64,000 nt of DNA from Ditylenchus dipsaci (taxonomy: Eukaryota; Nematoda; Chromadorea; Rhabditida; Anguinidae): the NCBI GenBank assembly GCA_004194705.1, contig SADC01001355.1:214231-278230 (forward strand), read 5' to 3'. Below are positions 48,331 to 61,000 of this stretch, one piece after another (the first letter of the stretch is position 1; the number at the start of each line of letters is the position of its first letter). The position numbers and the translations under genes are program-made. A model generated the notes under the pieces. That model was not told the DNA's origin, made no database searches, and worked only from the letters and a program-made list of their open reading frames with translations.

Positions 48331-50090
48331 ACCAACAATCCATAATTCATAAAGTGAAAAATAAAAAAGTGTCCCGTGCTCTTTCAATTTTGTCAACCCC
48401 TCATTGTCATGTTAAAGTATAGTCCTTCAACTCACTATTTAGCAACGGTTTGAGTTGATTTTTCAGAACTCATTTGTAGCTGATTTTTGTGTGGTCCTGA
48501 AAAATTAGTTGTTGTTGTCAAAAAGTTGGTTAAAAAAAATTTTGTTGCACGACATTTAAAAATTTTTTGACATTTTGACATTTGATGGTCCTGATATTTT
48601 TTTTCATTTGTGGTCGCAAATTGTGACGTTGGATGAGTGTGAATCTTAAACTGTGTAATAAAAATTATTTATAATATCTCTAGTCTCAAAATGAAAGAAA
48701 AAATGACGGTCGGGCCCAAACAGCACAAGTACCAAATTTTATTCGAAAATGTTCGGTTCTTCTGAAACAAATCTAACAAAGAAATTTTTTTGACGCATGT
48801 TCTATTAATATTAAATTTTCAAAAAATGCGTCTTGAGTATAGGACAACACCAGTTTTAAATTTTACAAAGAATTACGAAGCTTGAAGGAATTTGTTTGGC
48901 TCAAATCGAAAACACCCGTCAAAATCATTAAATCTCCCGTCACATTCAAATTTTGCAGTGTTCTATTTGTGATAAAACTATTAAGTAGCCCTGTGATTCT
49001 AGTTTCTTACAAAGTATAACTCTTTGCGAGATATTTTCAAAATGCTCTACAGAAAATTGAAAGTATAAAATAAGTTAGTCCATACTTTTGATTTTTTGTT
49101 AAACATTTTGAAAGTATCTTTTAAAAATTTATATTTCGTTAGAAACTAGAATCGTAGCGCTACATGATGGTTACCATCTTCTGCAAAAAGTACGAACATT
49201 AAAGAGAAAAAGGCAAAAGTAAATTTGGTACAAAGATCTGGTAAAGACCTGGTCCTCGAGTCATCTGAAAGGAAAATTTGACATCCTAAAGAAAAGATTG
49301 GAAAAGATTTGACGGATGTTTTCACCTACAGCCAATTTTTTTAAGTGAATAGACCACGTTGAATTTAAACAGTGTGCACCGCAGTGAAGATAAATAATAG
49401 CACCAAAATTTACTTAGGCCATAACTTTTCGGGAAACAATATTTCTATGAAAAATACTTGTTTGTAATCTACATAAATGTTTTACAAAACTGCACCCTGT
49501 CTATATTAAATCCGTCAAGTGCCGTCAAATGGCCATTTAAAGTTGAGTCCTAATCATATTTTAGTGTTCAGCATATTGTGTTCTACCTATAATAATAAAT
49601 AAGTGAGCCATGTTACCTGTCTTAATGAGTAAAAATATGGTATTTGCAAAGAAATAAATGTACCGAAATTTTTTCGATATAAACCAGTGTCTTGAAATAG
49701 TTTCTTGCGATTCAAATGTACCACAATTGGTGTTGAAATGTGCAACAGAATGTCAGCTTTCCAAAACACTAAGAATGACTGGCGAACAAAGTATTTGCAG
49801 ACAGTTACAAGCGATTTTTTTTTTCAAATCACAAAATACAAAAAAAAGCTAGCATTAGAAGAAAGAGCATCAAAATTCTACAAATTCAGTCCTAACATGA
49901 AAGAAACATAATTTGTAGAAAAAGTGTTACAGATACTTCAAAAACAGTAGCGAATTTTCTGGACGCCAATTCAAAAATAGTACCACTTTGCCGTTCAATT
50001 CACGTTTTTGAATTTTCGACTCGCGGCATCCTGTAGAGCATGAAATTCCGCTCCAGAATATACATTTGTGACAGTCAGTCCTGTAGGTGT
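48331..50090. other. No gene seen; inverted repeat at 48990-49165
   Basis: GTGATTCTAGTTTCTTACAA pairs with GTTAGAAACTAGAATCGTAG around an AT-rich loop. The rest has only short open frames of AT-rich composition. Confidence 0.4.
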
Positions 50091-50091
50091 T

Positions 50092-50325
50092 AAAGGGACA
50101 TGCTCACGGTGGTCTGGTGGTCCCCGCCAATTCAAAATTTTTTCCTAATTGTTGGATTTAAAGTACGAATTTTTTTTACTAAGTTTCTAACAAAACATAA
50201 CCTGAAATTAAATTCTAGACCTTGTTTTTAGAAACCAAATTAAAAATCCGAACTGAAGTTCAATGATTCGGATTTTTTTTGAATTGGCGGGGCACCACCA
50301 GACCACCGTGAGCATGGTCCTTTAT
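50092..50325. repeat. Foldback family B, copy 3
   Basis: The ends AAAGGGACATGCTCACGGTG and CACCGTGAGCATGGTCCTTT pair. CCGCCAATTCAAAATTTTTT/AATTGGCGGGGCACCACC are the subterminal words. The core matches the other family-B copies. Confidence 0.7.
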
Positions 50326-50819
50326 GTTGCAAAGTCTGAAAAATATTTTTTGACTAAAATTCAAACCTCTGTGCTGTTTATCGAATAGGCTGGCTAAATA
50401 GTGACAGCTGATTTCTATGTTTTCTGCTACAAGGAAGGAATATCAATTAGAGTCATTTGGTGGAAGTATGTGTGGAAATGTATTTTTGTTTGTTGAACTT
50501 CAATCCAAGCAGCTATTAGGACACCTATTGCTACTTTTAAGACTTCTATTTAACTGTCTTTTTGTTTTTATCTTGCTTGCACAAAAAGATGCATAAAACT
50601 AGAGGCAGGGCATTGCCCTCTGCTAGAGTTGATTAAAACAATAAAAGCTCTTAATGGCATTTGCCATTAATAAAAACAATATTTCGTCCACATAATTGCC
50701 TTTATATTTTAGGAACTGGAGGCGAAAAATTATTTCCAACTTGCTTGTCGTCTTATTTTCGCCCTTTTATTATTCAAATTTGTTATACTTTCTTGTTATT
50801 GCACAAAAATAGTAAAAAC

Positions 50820-51527
50820 TAGTGATGGAAATATTGAAATTTCGGGACTACCGGGACGGGACTTTTAAGAAAAAAATTCGAGACCGGGACCGGGACTTTT
50901 CAAAAATTCTGCCGGACCAGAAAAAGTTTCCTTCGGGACTTCTAATAAAAGCATTGTTTCAAAAAAACTTTATTTCACAAAATTACATAACAAAAGAGCT
51001 AGTAGTTGAAATTAACGACGCGTAGATTCTTGTTCAAAGAAATTAATTGTTCCGCATGCTCTTGAGAAAGATTTGAACGCCTGTAGTCGTATACATCCCG
51101 CGCCACCGAGAATAGCTGTTCACTTGGTACGCTTGTAGCTGGAGCTGATAAGTAGCGACGAGCTATTTTCGCTAGCACAGGAAATGAACCTTCGTTTTTC
51201 TTTAAAAAAGTTGAGTTAATTGAACATACTTTTTTTGAAAGACTAGAGATGAAGAGACGAAAGACTTGAAAGACGAAAGACAAGAGAAAAAATTGCACGA
51301 AAGCGAAAGATTGATAAGAAGAATAATGATAAATTGGCGAAAAAGGTAAAATGTGTAAATTTCTTGACAATGAAATAAATAAAAAAGTCCCGAAATTTTT
51401 TCGATTTTCGGGACCGGGAGCGGGACTTTTACTCTGAAAGTTCGGGACCACCGGGACGGGACTTTGGAAAAAAATTTCTTCGGCGGGACGGGACTTTCGG
51501 GACCGTCCCGTCCCGCTTCCATCACTA
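50820..51527. mobile_element. hAT transposon remnant with perfect 8-bp target duplication
   Basis: The ends TAGTGATGG and CCATCACTA are inverted. The flanks are GTAAAAAC on both sides (50812-50819, 51528-51535). Subterminal CGGGACCGGGAC/GGGACGGGACTTT words are repeated many times. It retains the C-terminal hAT domain on the minus strand. At 708 bp it is an internal-deletion derivative. Confidence 0.9.
50999..51199 (-). pseudogene. hAT transposase C-terminal dimerisation domain
   Basis: The frame reads [20 protein letters not shown] then [20 protein letters not shown] and ends SLNKNLRVV.., stop at 50999. P.L...[15 protein letters not shown] and a late LNKN are the hallmark of the hATC domain. 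The acceptor-like TTTTTTAAAG precedes it. The rest of the transposase (BED finger, RNase H core) is gone. Confidence 0.82.
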
Positions 51528-51535
51528 GTAAAAAC

Positions 51536-53594
51536 AGTACTTTTGTCTTTAAGCCGAAATGATTTTCGTGCCGATTATCGATCCTGTCAACTTCTCCGCA
51601 TCCCTGAGCCTTCCCATTTTTAAAAGATGTCCCAAAAACACAACTGCTTTTTCTGCTTAATATGATACAAGAAACTCTTCTAATAAATTTTTATATAAAA
51701 GTTTAAACTTTTCTCAAAAAAAAATTGAGTTTAAATGCTCACTAAAAAGTAGGCAAGAACTTATTTGTCAACAGCTACTTTACTCAGCCACCTGATCTCA
51801 TCCTTGAGTAAATAAATGCGGCAAAAATAATAGGCAACCATGAAGAGCAGTACTAAAGACCGTCAGCCTCGAACAACTAGACTTCCCAAGTCACTACCCT
51901 ATTATCTTAAAAAATGAAGCAATCCAGAAAAATAGTTTATTTCAAAAAAACTTTTTCAGTTACCAACATATCTACCTTGCTCCTCATATCAATATTCTAG
52001 GGGTAAAGTATAATTTTCTGCTTTACCTATTCCCATTTCAATTATTTTGTTAGTATTTATTTAGCACAAAAAACAACCTGTTTACTGCTCCAAATATCCA
52101 CTTATCAGCTAAAGGAGTCTTAAAATTGAATTTAAGCCCAATACAACTTTGGTGTCAATCTTGTATTCTTTGGACTTTCCTGTGCTACAAATACTCCTTT
52201 TTAAACAACACCAATGCATTTTAAATTAGTTTTCTTGCTTAAAAGTTGTATATGAAAATCTTTTTTTTTTCCAAAAGTGAATGGTTTCTTTTGAGGAGCA
52301 TGTAATAGGGATCAATTCAAGGACTACTTGGCCCAAGTTATTTTTTTACTAATCTCTTGGCTTCCTTATGGAGCACGAAAAAAGCAAAACAAACTCACTT
52401 TTGTTTGAGTGAGAGAGGAACGAATAGAAAGGCAATCTTCTAAATTGCAATTTTTGCTTGCCTCAATAATTTTGTGTTGTTACATTGCTATTGCTGGTGC
52501 TGCTAAACAATTACCCAAATTTGTATATTGACAATATAGACTGCTTTAGCAGTAGTCGTTATTTATTACAAACAATAAATCTATTTTTGTTTTGTCTGGC
52601 CGTGTATGTTTGATTTTTTTGTTAGATGTTTAATTGACCAGCTATTCTGAACTTTCACTTTGGCCTCTGTATTTAAATTACTTTAAAGCTTTACTTTTGC
52701 ACTTTTATAAAGAAAAAAATCTATGAAAGCTTTGGCGTTTGAAATCGCCCTTGTCTTGCCGCCAAGAATCAGGCACAGGAAAAAAACCCTGAGCGGCGGT
52801 CAATGCTTCGTTAGACTTAGAATTTCACGTAGATAATTTTTCAAAAATGTTTGGACGGATCATGTGACCCAATAACCGATAACCAATAACCCAGCCTTTT
52901 CAGGGCCTACTTCTATTCTGTATAATTAAGGACCTTTTTCGTCTCTTTGACTACTTCGATTAAGTTAGAGAACAGTGCGGTTGAAGAATATGTTGGTCGA
53001 GAATTACCCGTTTTTTTTCGATGTTCGTAGATAACTAATTGGTCGAAAACTGTAGGTTGAATAACAAAGGGAGAGCCTGGTTTTTAACATGCACAACGCA
53101 AAGTGACCGAGATCTAGGCGAAAATAGATGAGAGGTCCATTTAAAGCATTGCCCATTTCCATGAAAATTACAAATTCAGTATTTGTAACCCCACCTAAAA
53201 TAACATGCTCTGCAAGAAAAAAAAGATAAAAAGTAGAGTCAAAACTCTGAGGTAACAAAGTTTTTGATAAACTGGTCCAAAATACAGAAAATCAGTTCTA
53301 AATACTGTGAAAATTCGATTTAAGGACACCAAAAAAGTTAGTCCCCGCCTACGGTATACACTTTCTTGCCTCCACTTTTAAAATTTTTGATCAGTTCTGA
53401 AATTGCAATTATTTTTTTATAAAGAGAGAGAAAAAATCAAGAAACAAGTCTCACCAATAAACCCTTTAAAAGCGTTCACTTTTTTGCCCCAGATTTTAAA
53501 GTCTTTTGCCTGTTGTTTTTGGTCGATCTAGTCTGAAGAATGGCAATGATTCTGATTTTACCGATATTTTTTTCAAAAATATATATTTTTTCTT
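51536..53594. other. No gene seen; partial repeat at 53485-53580
   Basis: AT-rich. 53485-53580 (CACTTTTTTGCCCCAGATTT, GATTCTGATTTTACCGATA) is an arm of the 41.1-kb palindrome family. No exon with family similarity. Confidence 0.4.
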
Positions 53595-54088
53595 TGAAGC
53601 AATTCGGTGGCGCACTGGATAAGCGTTTGGTTTCTATGGCCCAAAATCATGTGCAGGTTCGATCCCGCGTGGTGGCGCGCTATTTATTTTGACTCGTTTG
53701 ACTAATGTCTAGTAGTGGTTGGGGTCGCTAAACCCGAATCTGACGCCAAAAAAGTCGAGTTACCTCGAAAATTTTTCAAACAAGCCAAAATAAATGGCGT
53801 GCCACCAGGTGGGATCGAACATGCGAATTATTTGGACCAGAAAATACAAACGCTTATCGGCAGCATACCAAGTGCACTCCCCTCCCTCCAAAGAGTATTT
53901 AAATTGAGGGGTATGAGTTAAGGGTGTTGCGCTTATTATTTTAACTTTTTGTTTTAGAAATACCGAGGGTATTTCGCCGCTTTGCGGTTAAATACGGAAT
54001 TGCACTTGGGCTTTTACAAAGCTTACCCACTGCGCCACCGAGGCCGAATTTTCAAGCCTAAGTAGCTTTCCCGCCTCTTTTAAAGACC
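53595..54088. repeat. tRNA-ended palindrome, second copy
   Basis: Plus: GGTGGCGCACTGGATAAGCG (A box) and TGCAGGTTCGATCCCGCG (B box) at 53604-53665. The inverted counterpart is at about 53795-53875 (GTGGGATCGAACATGCG). A further A-box end is at 54028-54045 and the outer arm CCTAAGTAGCTTTCCCGCCT at 54056. Centre words GTCGCTAAACCCGAATCTGA are shared with 34640-35000. Confidence 0.65.
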
Positions 54089-55096
54089 TGCAAACTTCGG
54101 TTTATTTTAGGGCTCTCATCTCAAAATTTCAAAATAAAGTACATTCGGCTAAATGAATTACAATTCAGACGTCTTTCGGCAAAAAAGCCATTGTATTCAG
54201 TGCTTGTTGAGTTTTGAGCACAAAAAGCAAAGATTTTGACCTGAAATTTAAAAATGCTAACGATTTGTGGTCCTAAATAAAGTACAAATTTTTAAATAAA
54301 GTACAGGTAAGAACTCTGGTTTATTTACATTCCGTTTTGAAAATAGGTGTAGTTAAATTAATATTCGCGGACCTTCAAGGTAAAACTGTGCTATTTTTAA
54401 AAACGTTTAGTAAAATTCCGAATTCTTGCAATTTTCAGATTAGAGTGACCGAAATCTTTAAAAAAGGCTTTAAAATTTAGGACAAAATAGACAGGAAATA
54501 ACTTTTTAAGGTTTGTTACATCGAGTGTTGACTGTAAATAGAGATTTCTGCAACATAATGCATTTTTCATATGTAACAGAATAAGTGGCAATCATTTGAT
54601 TGTCCAACATACTTTTAATTTGTTGTAGACTGCAAAAAGCTGGCAATATTTACGACCTCTACGACCAATTATATTTTCCAGCTCACCTTTTCTGGTCACT
54701 ACTACTATTCCTTAGTCTCTACTGCTAGTCTCCAATGGTTTAGCAGACGAGCTTAAGGCACTGCACTAATACAATGGCCAGCTTTCCTTAAGTGTTCAAC
54801 CGTCAAATATTTAGCAAACCTCCTTAATTACCTTGCAAGCTGAGGGTGGCCAAGTGGACCAGCACCACCCAAGTTGGTGCACCACCCATAAATGTGCACT
54901 TCACTCAATAATAGAAAGTAAGAGTGGATTAAACTTTTGAATTTCTTCCGCCCATTAATTTCCTCTTGCTTTTTGTGCTAGAAGCAGCTGTGTGGCGTGA
55001 ACCACTAGAGCTTGATTTCTGTTCAACTTTTTTGCTTTGTGGATAAATATTTACTTCTTCTTCAAGATTCGGGTTTGAACTAGTACTGCAGCGACC
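54089..55096. other. 5' flank of the nAChR gene
   Basis: A pogo-type right end (GTTACATCGAGTGTTGACTGTA) lies at 54517-54538 without a clear left partner. 54833-54900 and 55340-55390 are diverged direct copies (GGCCAAGTGGACCAGCACCA in both). No exon seen upstream of 55097. Confidence 0.4.
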
Positions 55097-58000
55097 ATGA
55101 CTTTGTTGACCAACTTCTGCACTTTAATATTTTGTGAGTTTTGATATCTCTCTAATTTTGAGTTGTTTAAATTTAAGAAAATCTACCTTTTCACCAAATT
55201 GAGGTGTTAATTGTGCTCCAAATACATTAAGGGTTTGTAGAGTTTTCAGCAGTTCGTGCAGGGCTTAGCGTTCTTTAAATGACTTTTATGTGTTAACAAA
55301 TTACCATGGGCGTATTTGGCAAATCTCTTTATTTCCCTGGAAAGCAGAGGGCGGCCAAGTGGACCAGCACCACCCCAGGTCCAATGGTAAAGTGTTCGAT
55401 TTTGCTTTTTTTTTGGTTTTAGGTTAGAATCCGCTTAGTTTTTCTCATTTGGACACTTCTAGAGGCGAAATTGGTGTTATTTGTCTGAATAAATTGAAAA
55501 CTTTCAATAACGCGCCACCATAAGGTTGGTCGCCAGGGGTGGCGGGTCAGCGAGAGTACACTGTAGGATTTAGGTGAACGACTGGGAATACAAACTTAAA
55601 TATACCCTACTCCAAAATTCTTTCTTGGTCGACTCCGATATTTCACGTCGGGTACTTAAGTAAGGGATACCCAAGGGCTCACTTTAATTAATAAAATAAG
55701 CTGCTTCCTCTATTTTCTAACCACATTTCTAATAGGGTTGGCCACCTCCCCCCCCCCCCCTCCCCACACCCCAAAAAAGCGGGGGAGGGGGGGGAGGTGG
55801 CAACCCTAATTTCCAACCCTCCCTTTTTCTCTTAGCGGGGAGGGGTGGCTTCTATTAGAGAAAATACGGTACTAGAGGAGCCACCCGAAAGGAGCTACCC
55901 AAATCTTGTTTACACAAACTATTTAGCACTTTCCGTGTTTACCTGCCTGTCACATGCCTCCAACCAGCTAAAACTGATCCAAGACATGCTAGAGTCTTAC
56001 GACAGAAAAGCCAAGCCCACGTGGGACAATAACCGACCAGTCAATGTCACTTTTTCTATGGATCTCTATCAGATACTTGAACTTGTAGGTCTTTTATTGA
56101 TTATTTTTTAGACTAGGCAAAAAAGCAATTATCGAAGTAAACCATTAAACTAACAATCTAATCACAAAGACCGCCAAGACAATGTGCGTGTGCCATATAT
56201 ATTCTCCCGCGTGTCACCTAGACAAAAAATGCCAAAAAAGAGTGGATAAAAAAAACAAATATTTTTTCTGTCGCATGTAATGCAATTTGTCTAAAACCAA
56301 TTTTTTATTGATGTAAAAACCGCTCTTTTTTCACCTCATTCTTGTTCTCGACAAAAAAACACCTGACATTTTGGATGTAGAAAATATTGTTTGTTTTAAA
56401 TAATTGCTGACATGTGGCTTGATGCCTCTGGAAGTAAAAATGCAGTTAGGGTGAGAGATGATAAATTGAGCAGTCAGCTGGAAACAGCAAAAACGATTAT
56501 TGGTATTTGGGTAGGGAACAAAAAATTTGGACAATATGTTTTAGCAGGTCATCCCCAATTAAGTTATTAGTTTTGAGACCCAATTACAAATCGAGTACAG
56601 TCGATTATAATGGTGGGCCACCATGTGAATCATGGTAATAGGTTGTGTATAACACTTTAACACTTGAATTTTGACCAAATTCATTGTTTGTAAGGACACT
56701 GATGTTAACAGTCTTTTCGAAAATGACCGCTGTTTAAAAAATAAGACCGTCGGTTCCCCATAATACATTACTCTACTTTATAAAAAAGCTTAAGTCATCT
56801 CAAAAACTGTGAGTCTTGTTGGTCGTGTTGTTTCTCATAAAAAATAAGAAATCCTACTATTTATTCTTCAAGACCTTTAATAAACAAACGGCAAAATATG
56901 AAATGCGTCGAATACAGTTGATTTGAACTTAAAGGGGACGTCTAATTTAGGTATATTTTTGTCTAAATATCTGCATTTAGAATGAGCCACAGCAATACAT
57001 ACTGCTCAATGCCTGGATTATTGAGGTCATAATATGCTTTATTCGAGAATTCGTCTAACTTTTATTTTATATAGCGATGGCATGATGAATTTTTATTCTG
57101 GAACCCGTTGGATTATGGAAATATCACTGAGCTCAGACTACCTTATGACTGTATATGGTTGCCTGATACGACACTCTACAATTCGTAAGTTCGTTTACTA
57201 CACTAGACGACTCTCCTATTCACCAAACAAAGCTGCTCCTATCCCTCAATGGGTACCCGATTATTGGCGCTACTGTAATATACCCCCCCCCCCCCGCTTA
57301 ATAATTTTTAGGCTTAGGAATTAGGCTTAGCCCTTAGGCTTTGGGCCTTAGGCATTAGGCTCAGGGACAACACGTAATAATTTCACAACTTTTCCAAAAA
57401 AAAGTATGGTTTTTAAGGTACCTGAAAATTTATTGGGGGGCGGGGTATATTACAGTAGCTTTTGGGGGAGGGGGGTATATGACAGTAGCGTCCGATTTTT
57501 TTACCGTGGTCCCCCTTGTTGTTTTTTCATGACTTTTTAGGCTTAGACCAGGGTTGGCCAGCCTATGTTAAGACGGACTTATACATGAGTCTAAGACAAC
57601 TTTGAGTCAGACACTGACCAACGACTGCTTAAGACTGAAAAATTACAAAAAACCACAGGGATACCGAGTTAAAAACAAATTTTAACGAATTTTAGACTGG
57701 TGATGAAAGATGATGACACCAGACGTCTTCTGAACGCCAAGCTGACCACAAATGTGACCAGGAAAGCTGTGCTAGTGGAGTTGCTCTATCCCACCATCTA
57801 CAAATTCTCATGTCTGCTTACATTAGTCAGTTTCGAATGCTAAAAACGCTGTCCGAATCTACTGATTTATTGCAGAGATTTTTTCCCTACGATCTCCAAG
57901 TCTGTACAATGACATTCAGCTCCTGGACCTATGACCAAAAGGGAATAGACTACTTGCCTTACTCAGACACCATTGGCATCACCAACTTCCTGGAAAATGA

Positions 58001-61000
58001 GGGCTGGTATTTGTTGAGCACAGCGGTCAGAAGGAAAGAAGTCAAATACTCTTGTTGTCCCAACAAATACACTCTACTCAAATTGACTCTGTACTTGAGG
58101 AGAAAACCTTTGTTCTACTTGATCAATTTGATCATACCCACTTCTATAATCACACTTATTGCTATTGTTGGTTTTTTTACGTGAGTTATCATTAAGCATG
58201 ATTAGAGTGAAGTATTAATATTTTATTCTTAATGTAGAACTTCATCAGCCAGTGGAATGCGTGAAGAAAAAGTGTCACTTGGCATAACAACAGTAAGTTT
58301 GAGTTTAATATTTAATCGGAAAAACCTTGGTGCGTTCATCTGCGTCGATGGGTAGAACAGCATGGGCTTAACACAATGGTGCCAATCATTTTTGCTACAA
58401 GGCTGGATGGAATGACTCAAATAGGGTCTAGAAATTGATCAGTTTTGCATGGTCGAAATTCAGCTAATTCTCATAGTTTTTCAAGCGGTGCACTATTAAA
58501 CTATTTTACAACGGTAAGGGTAAGGGAGTGCGCACATCTCTAACTCATCTAAGTAACAGGGTTTTTTCCTAATTATTCCCCAGTCAACAGAACTATGTTC
58601 AACTCTTATCTTTTTCAGGTATCCAGGTACCCTTTCAGACTGAATTGCCTTGGGGGCCAAGCCAAAAAGTCAAATTTTAGTCAAAAAAAAATTCTGGAAA
58701 GTCTAGACCGCCGCCTAAAAACATGTTTCAAGCATCTTCTCGCAGCTAAAACGTCATAAAAATGGTTTTGGGCATTTTCGAGCTGCACCGTATAGTGTAC
58801 TTTAGCCCATACCCCTTTAAAGTTAAAAGCAGAGTAAGTATAGGCGTGCATAAAGTAAAAACCAAAATTGTGAAAAGTCTTTGCGCAGAGAAATAAAAAG
58901 AAATTATTTTTAATCAAATGTTTAACTTTGCAATTAAGATTAGTGTTTGTTTTTTAACGCCTTCAAAGCCGAGTCCCTGTCGGCCATTTGATACACAGGG
59001 TGGCACAACATAAAAGCATGAATAAATTTTCGCCATAACTATTTCATTTGCGGCATTTTGACGAGATCGTTTTTACATTTCAAAGCTGAATCAATGGGAA
59101 ATCGAATGACACCAGACATGCAAACAAATCTTTATCTAAACACACCTAAATTTTAACGGACAAAAATAACAAGGATTTCACTCATGTTCCCCATTTTCAT
59201 CACTTTAGTGGTAAATTACCACCATAATTATTTATAATCTGAGTGCTAAGATAGTCTTTTCGAAAAAAATCAATTTCTTGAAAAATGACCGAAATCCAAG
59301 TTTTTTCCAATTTTTTGGGTTTTTAGTCACTTTTTCAAGAAAGTGATATATTTAGAAAAAGCTTTTCTTAACATTCAGATTTTAAAAAACTATGATGTAA
59401 AATTCATTTTGTAGCCCTTTAGTGGCGCTACAACATAGCGATAAAATGTTGTTAAAAGTTGGAACCCTAAATAAAGCCTTTTGACCAGTTAGAGTGATAC
59501 AAATGAGGAATATGAGTGAAATCCTTGTTATTTTTGTCCGTTAAAATTTAGATGTGTTTAGATAAAGATTTATTTGCATGTCTGGTGTCATTCGATTTCC
59601 CATTGATTCAGCTTTTAAATAAAAAAATATCTCGTCAAAGTGCCGCAAATAAAATAGTTATGGTGAAAATTCATTCATGCTTTTGTATTTTGTATTGTAT
59701 TATGAGCCCATGAGTAATATGAAGAAAATAGCGCACCGCTTGAAAATTATGAGAATTAGTTGAAAGCAGAGTTTCCCATGTCAATAAACATCATCAATAA
59801 ACGTTGAACAAAAATATATTATGGTTATCATACCCACACGCATGAGTTTAAAACAGAACGACCAACACAAAAATAGTACTAAATGTTAAGAATTGTTCGT
59901 TTGGTCACTCATCATTCAGAATTTTGCGAGTTTTCTATTTTCAGAAAAGTAAAAGAATTGAAAATGAATTTTGTTATGACCATCTTTTTTTAGTTGCTAT
60001 CGATGTCCATTCTGATGTTGATGGTATGACAAAATTATATTTACCATTCAAACTTTTTTGGATTTTCAGGTCAGCGATCAAATGCCTACAACATCTACAG
60101 TAAGTCAATGCACATTTATAAATTGGACTTATTTATTTGTCTTGTTTAAGTTCATTCCGCTGATCGGCTGGTTTATCCTTGGCATGATTGTGGTTATCAG
60201 CATGGGTACACTTGCCTCATCTGTAGTAATTGCTGTTCAAAAAGGGGTAGACTGGGTGAACGTCTTAGTCAAAGAGCTATTCGCATAGCTAGCTTCATTG
60301 CACGAATTTCTCTAACAGACCTGCCAATGCATTTGAGGAAGGGCACTAAGGTTTGTTGCATTTCTAGGTAATTTAAAGGACCATGCTTATTTGTTTCAAA
60401 ATTTCTTGGTTTATAACAAAACAAGGCCTAGAATTAAATTTTAGGTATAGTTTTGTTAGAAACTAAGTTGAAAAAAACCGTACAGAATTTTAATAATTAG
60501 TAAAAGTTTTTGAACTGGTGGGGACAAATTTTGAACAGCTGAGCATGCCCCTTTAGGATGGGCAAAACTTTTTTTTTGTTACAGATTCACTCTTTTTCGT
60601 AACAGATTTGATCAAACCCACAGGGGGACCAAGCACTTCAAATTTTTTTCTAATAACGGCCCAATATTTTTTTTTACAAAAAAATACTATTTGTCTCAGG
60701 GTAGTCTAAGGTAGGCTAACAGTGTGTGAAACCTGAAATGTGACTTGGATTCTCCAAGCCAAAAGTTTTTGCGAAAAAAATTGTTTTTTTTGCAAAAAAT
60801 GCTAAAAACATGGTAGAAAAGTCATAGGAGAAATGCTAGGCCGTTATGAGAAGGAAAATTTTCCACAATTTTTAAAAAGGTTGGTCCCTCCTGTGGCTTT
60901 GACTCAATCTGTGACAAAAAAGTGAATCTGTGACAGAACAAAGTATTGCCCTATGAAAATGTTATGGACCTAAAAAGAAATGAGATCTTTTTCCAAAAAG

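Noticed and set aside
50999..51451. Whole 150-codon minus frame as one hAT protein
   Set aside because: Only the last 66 codons look like the hATC domain; the upstream part is hydrophobic repeat translation and precedes an acceptor-like site.
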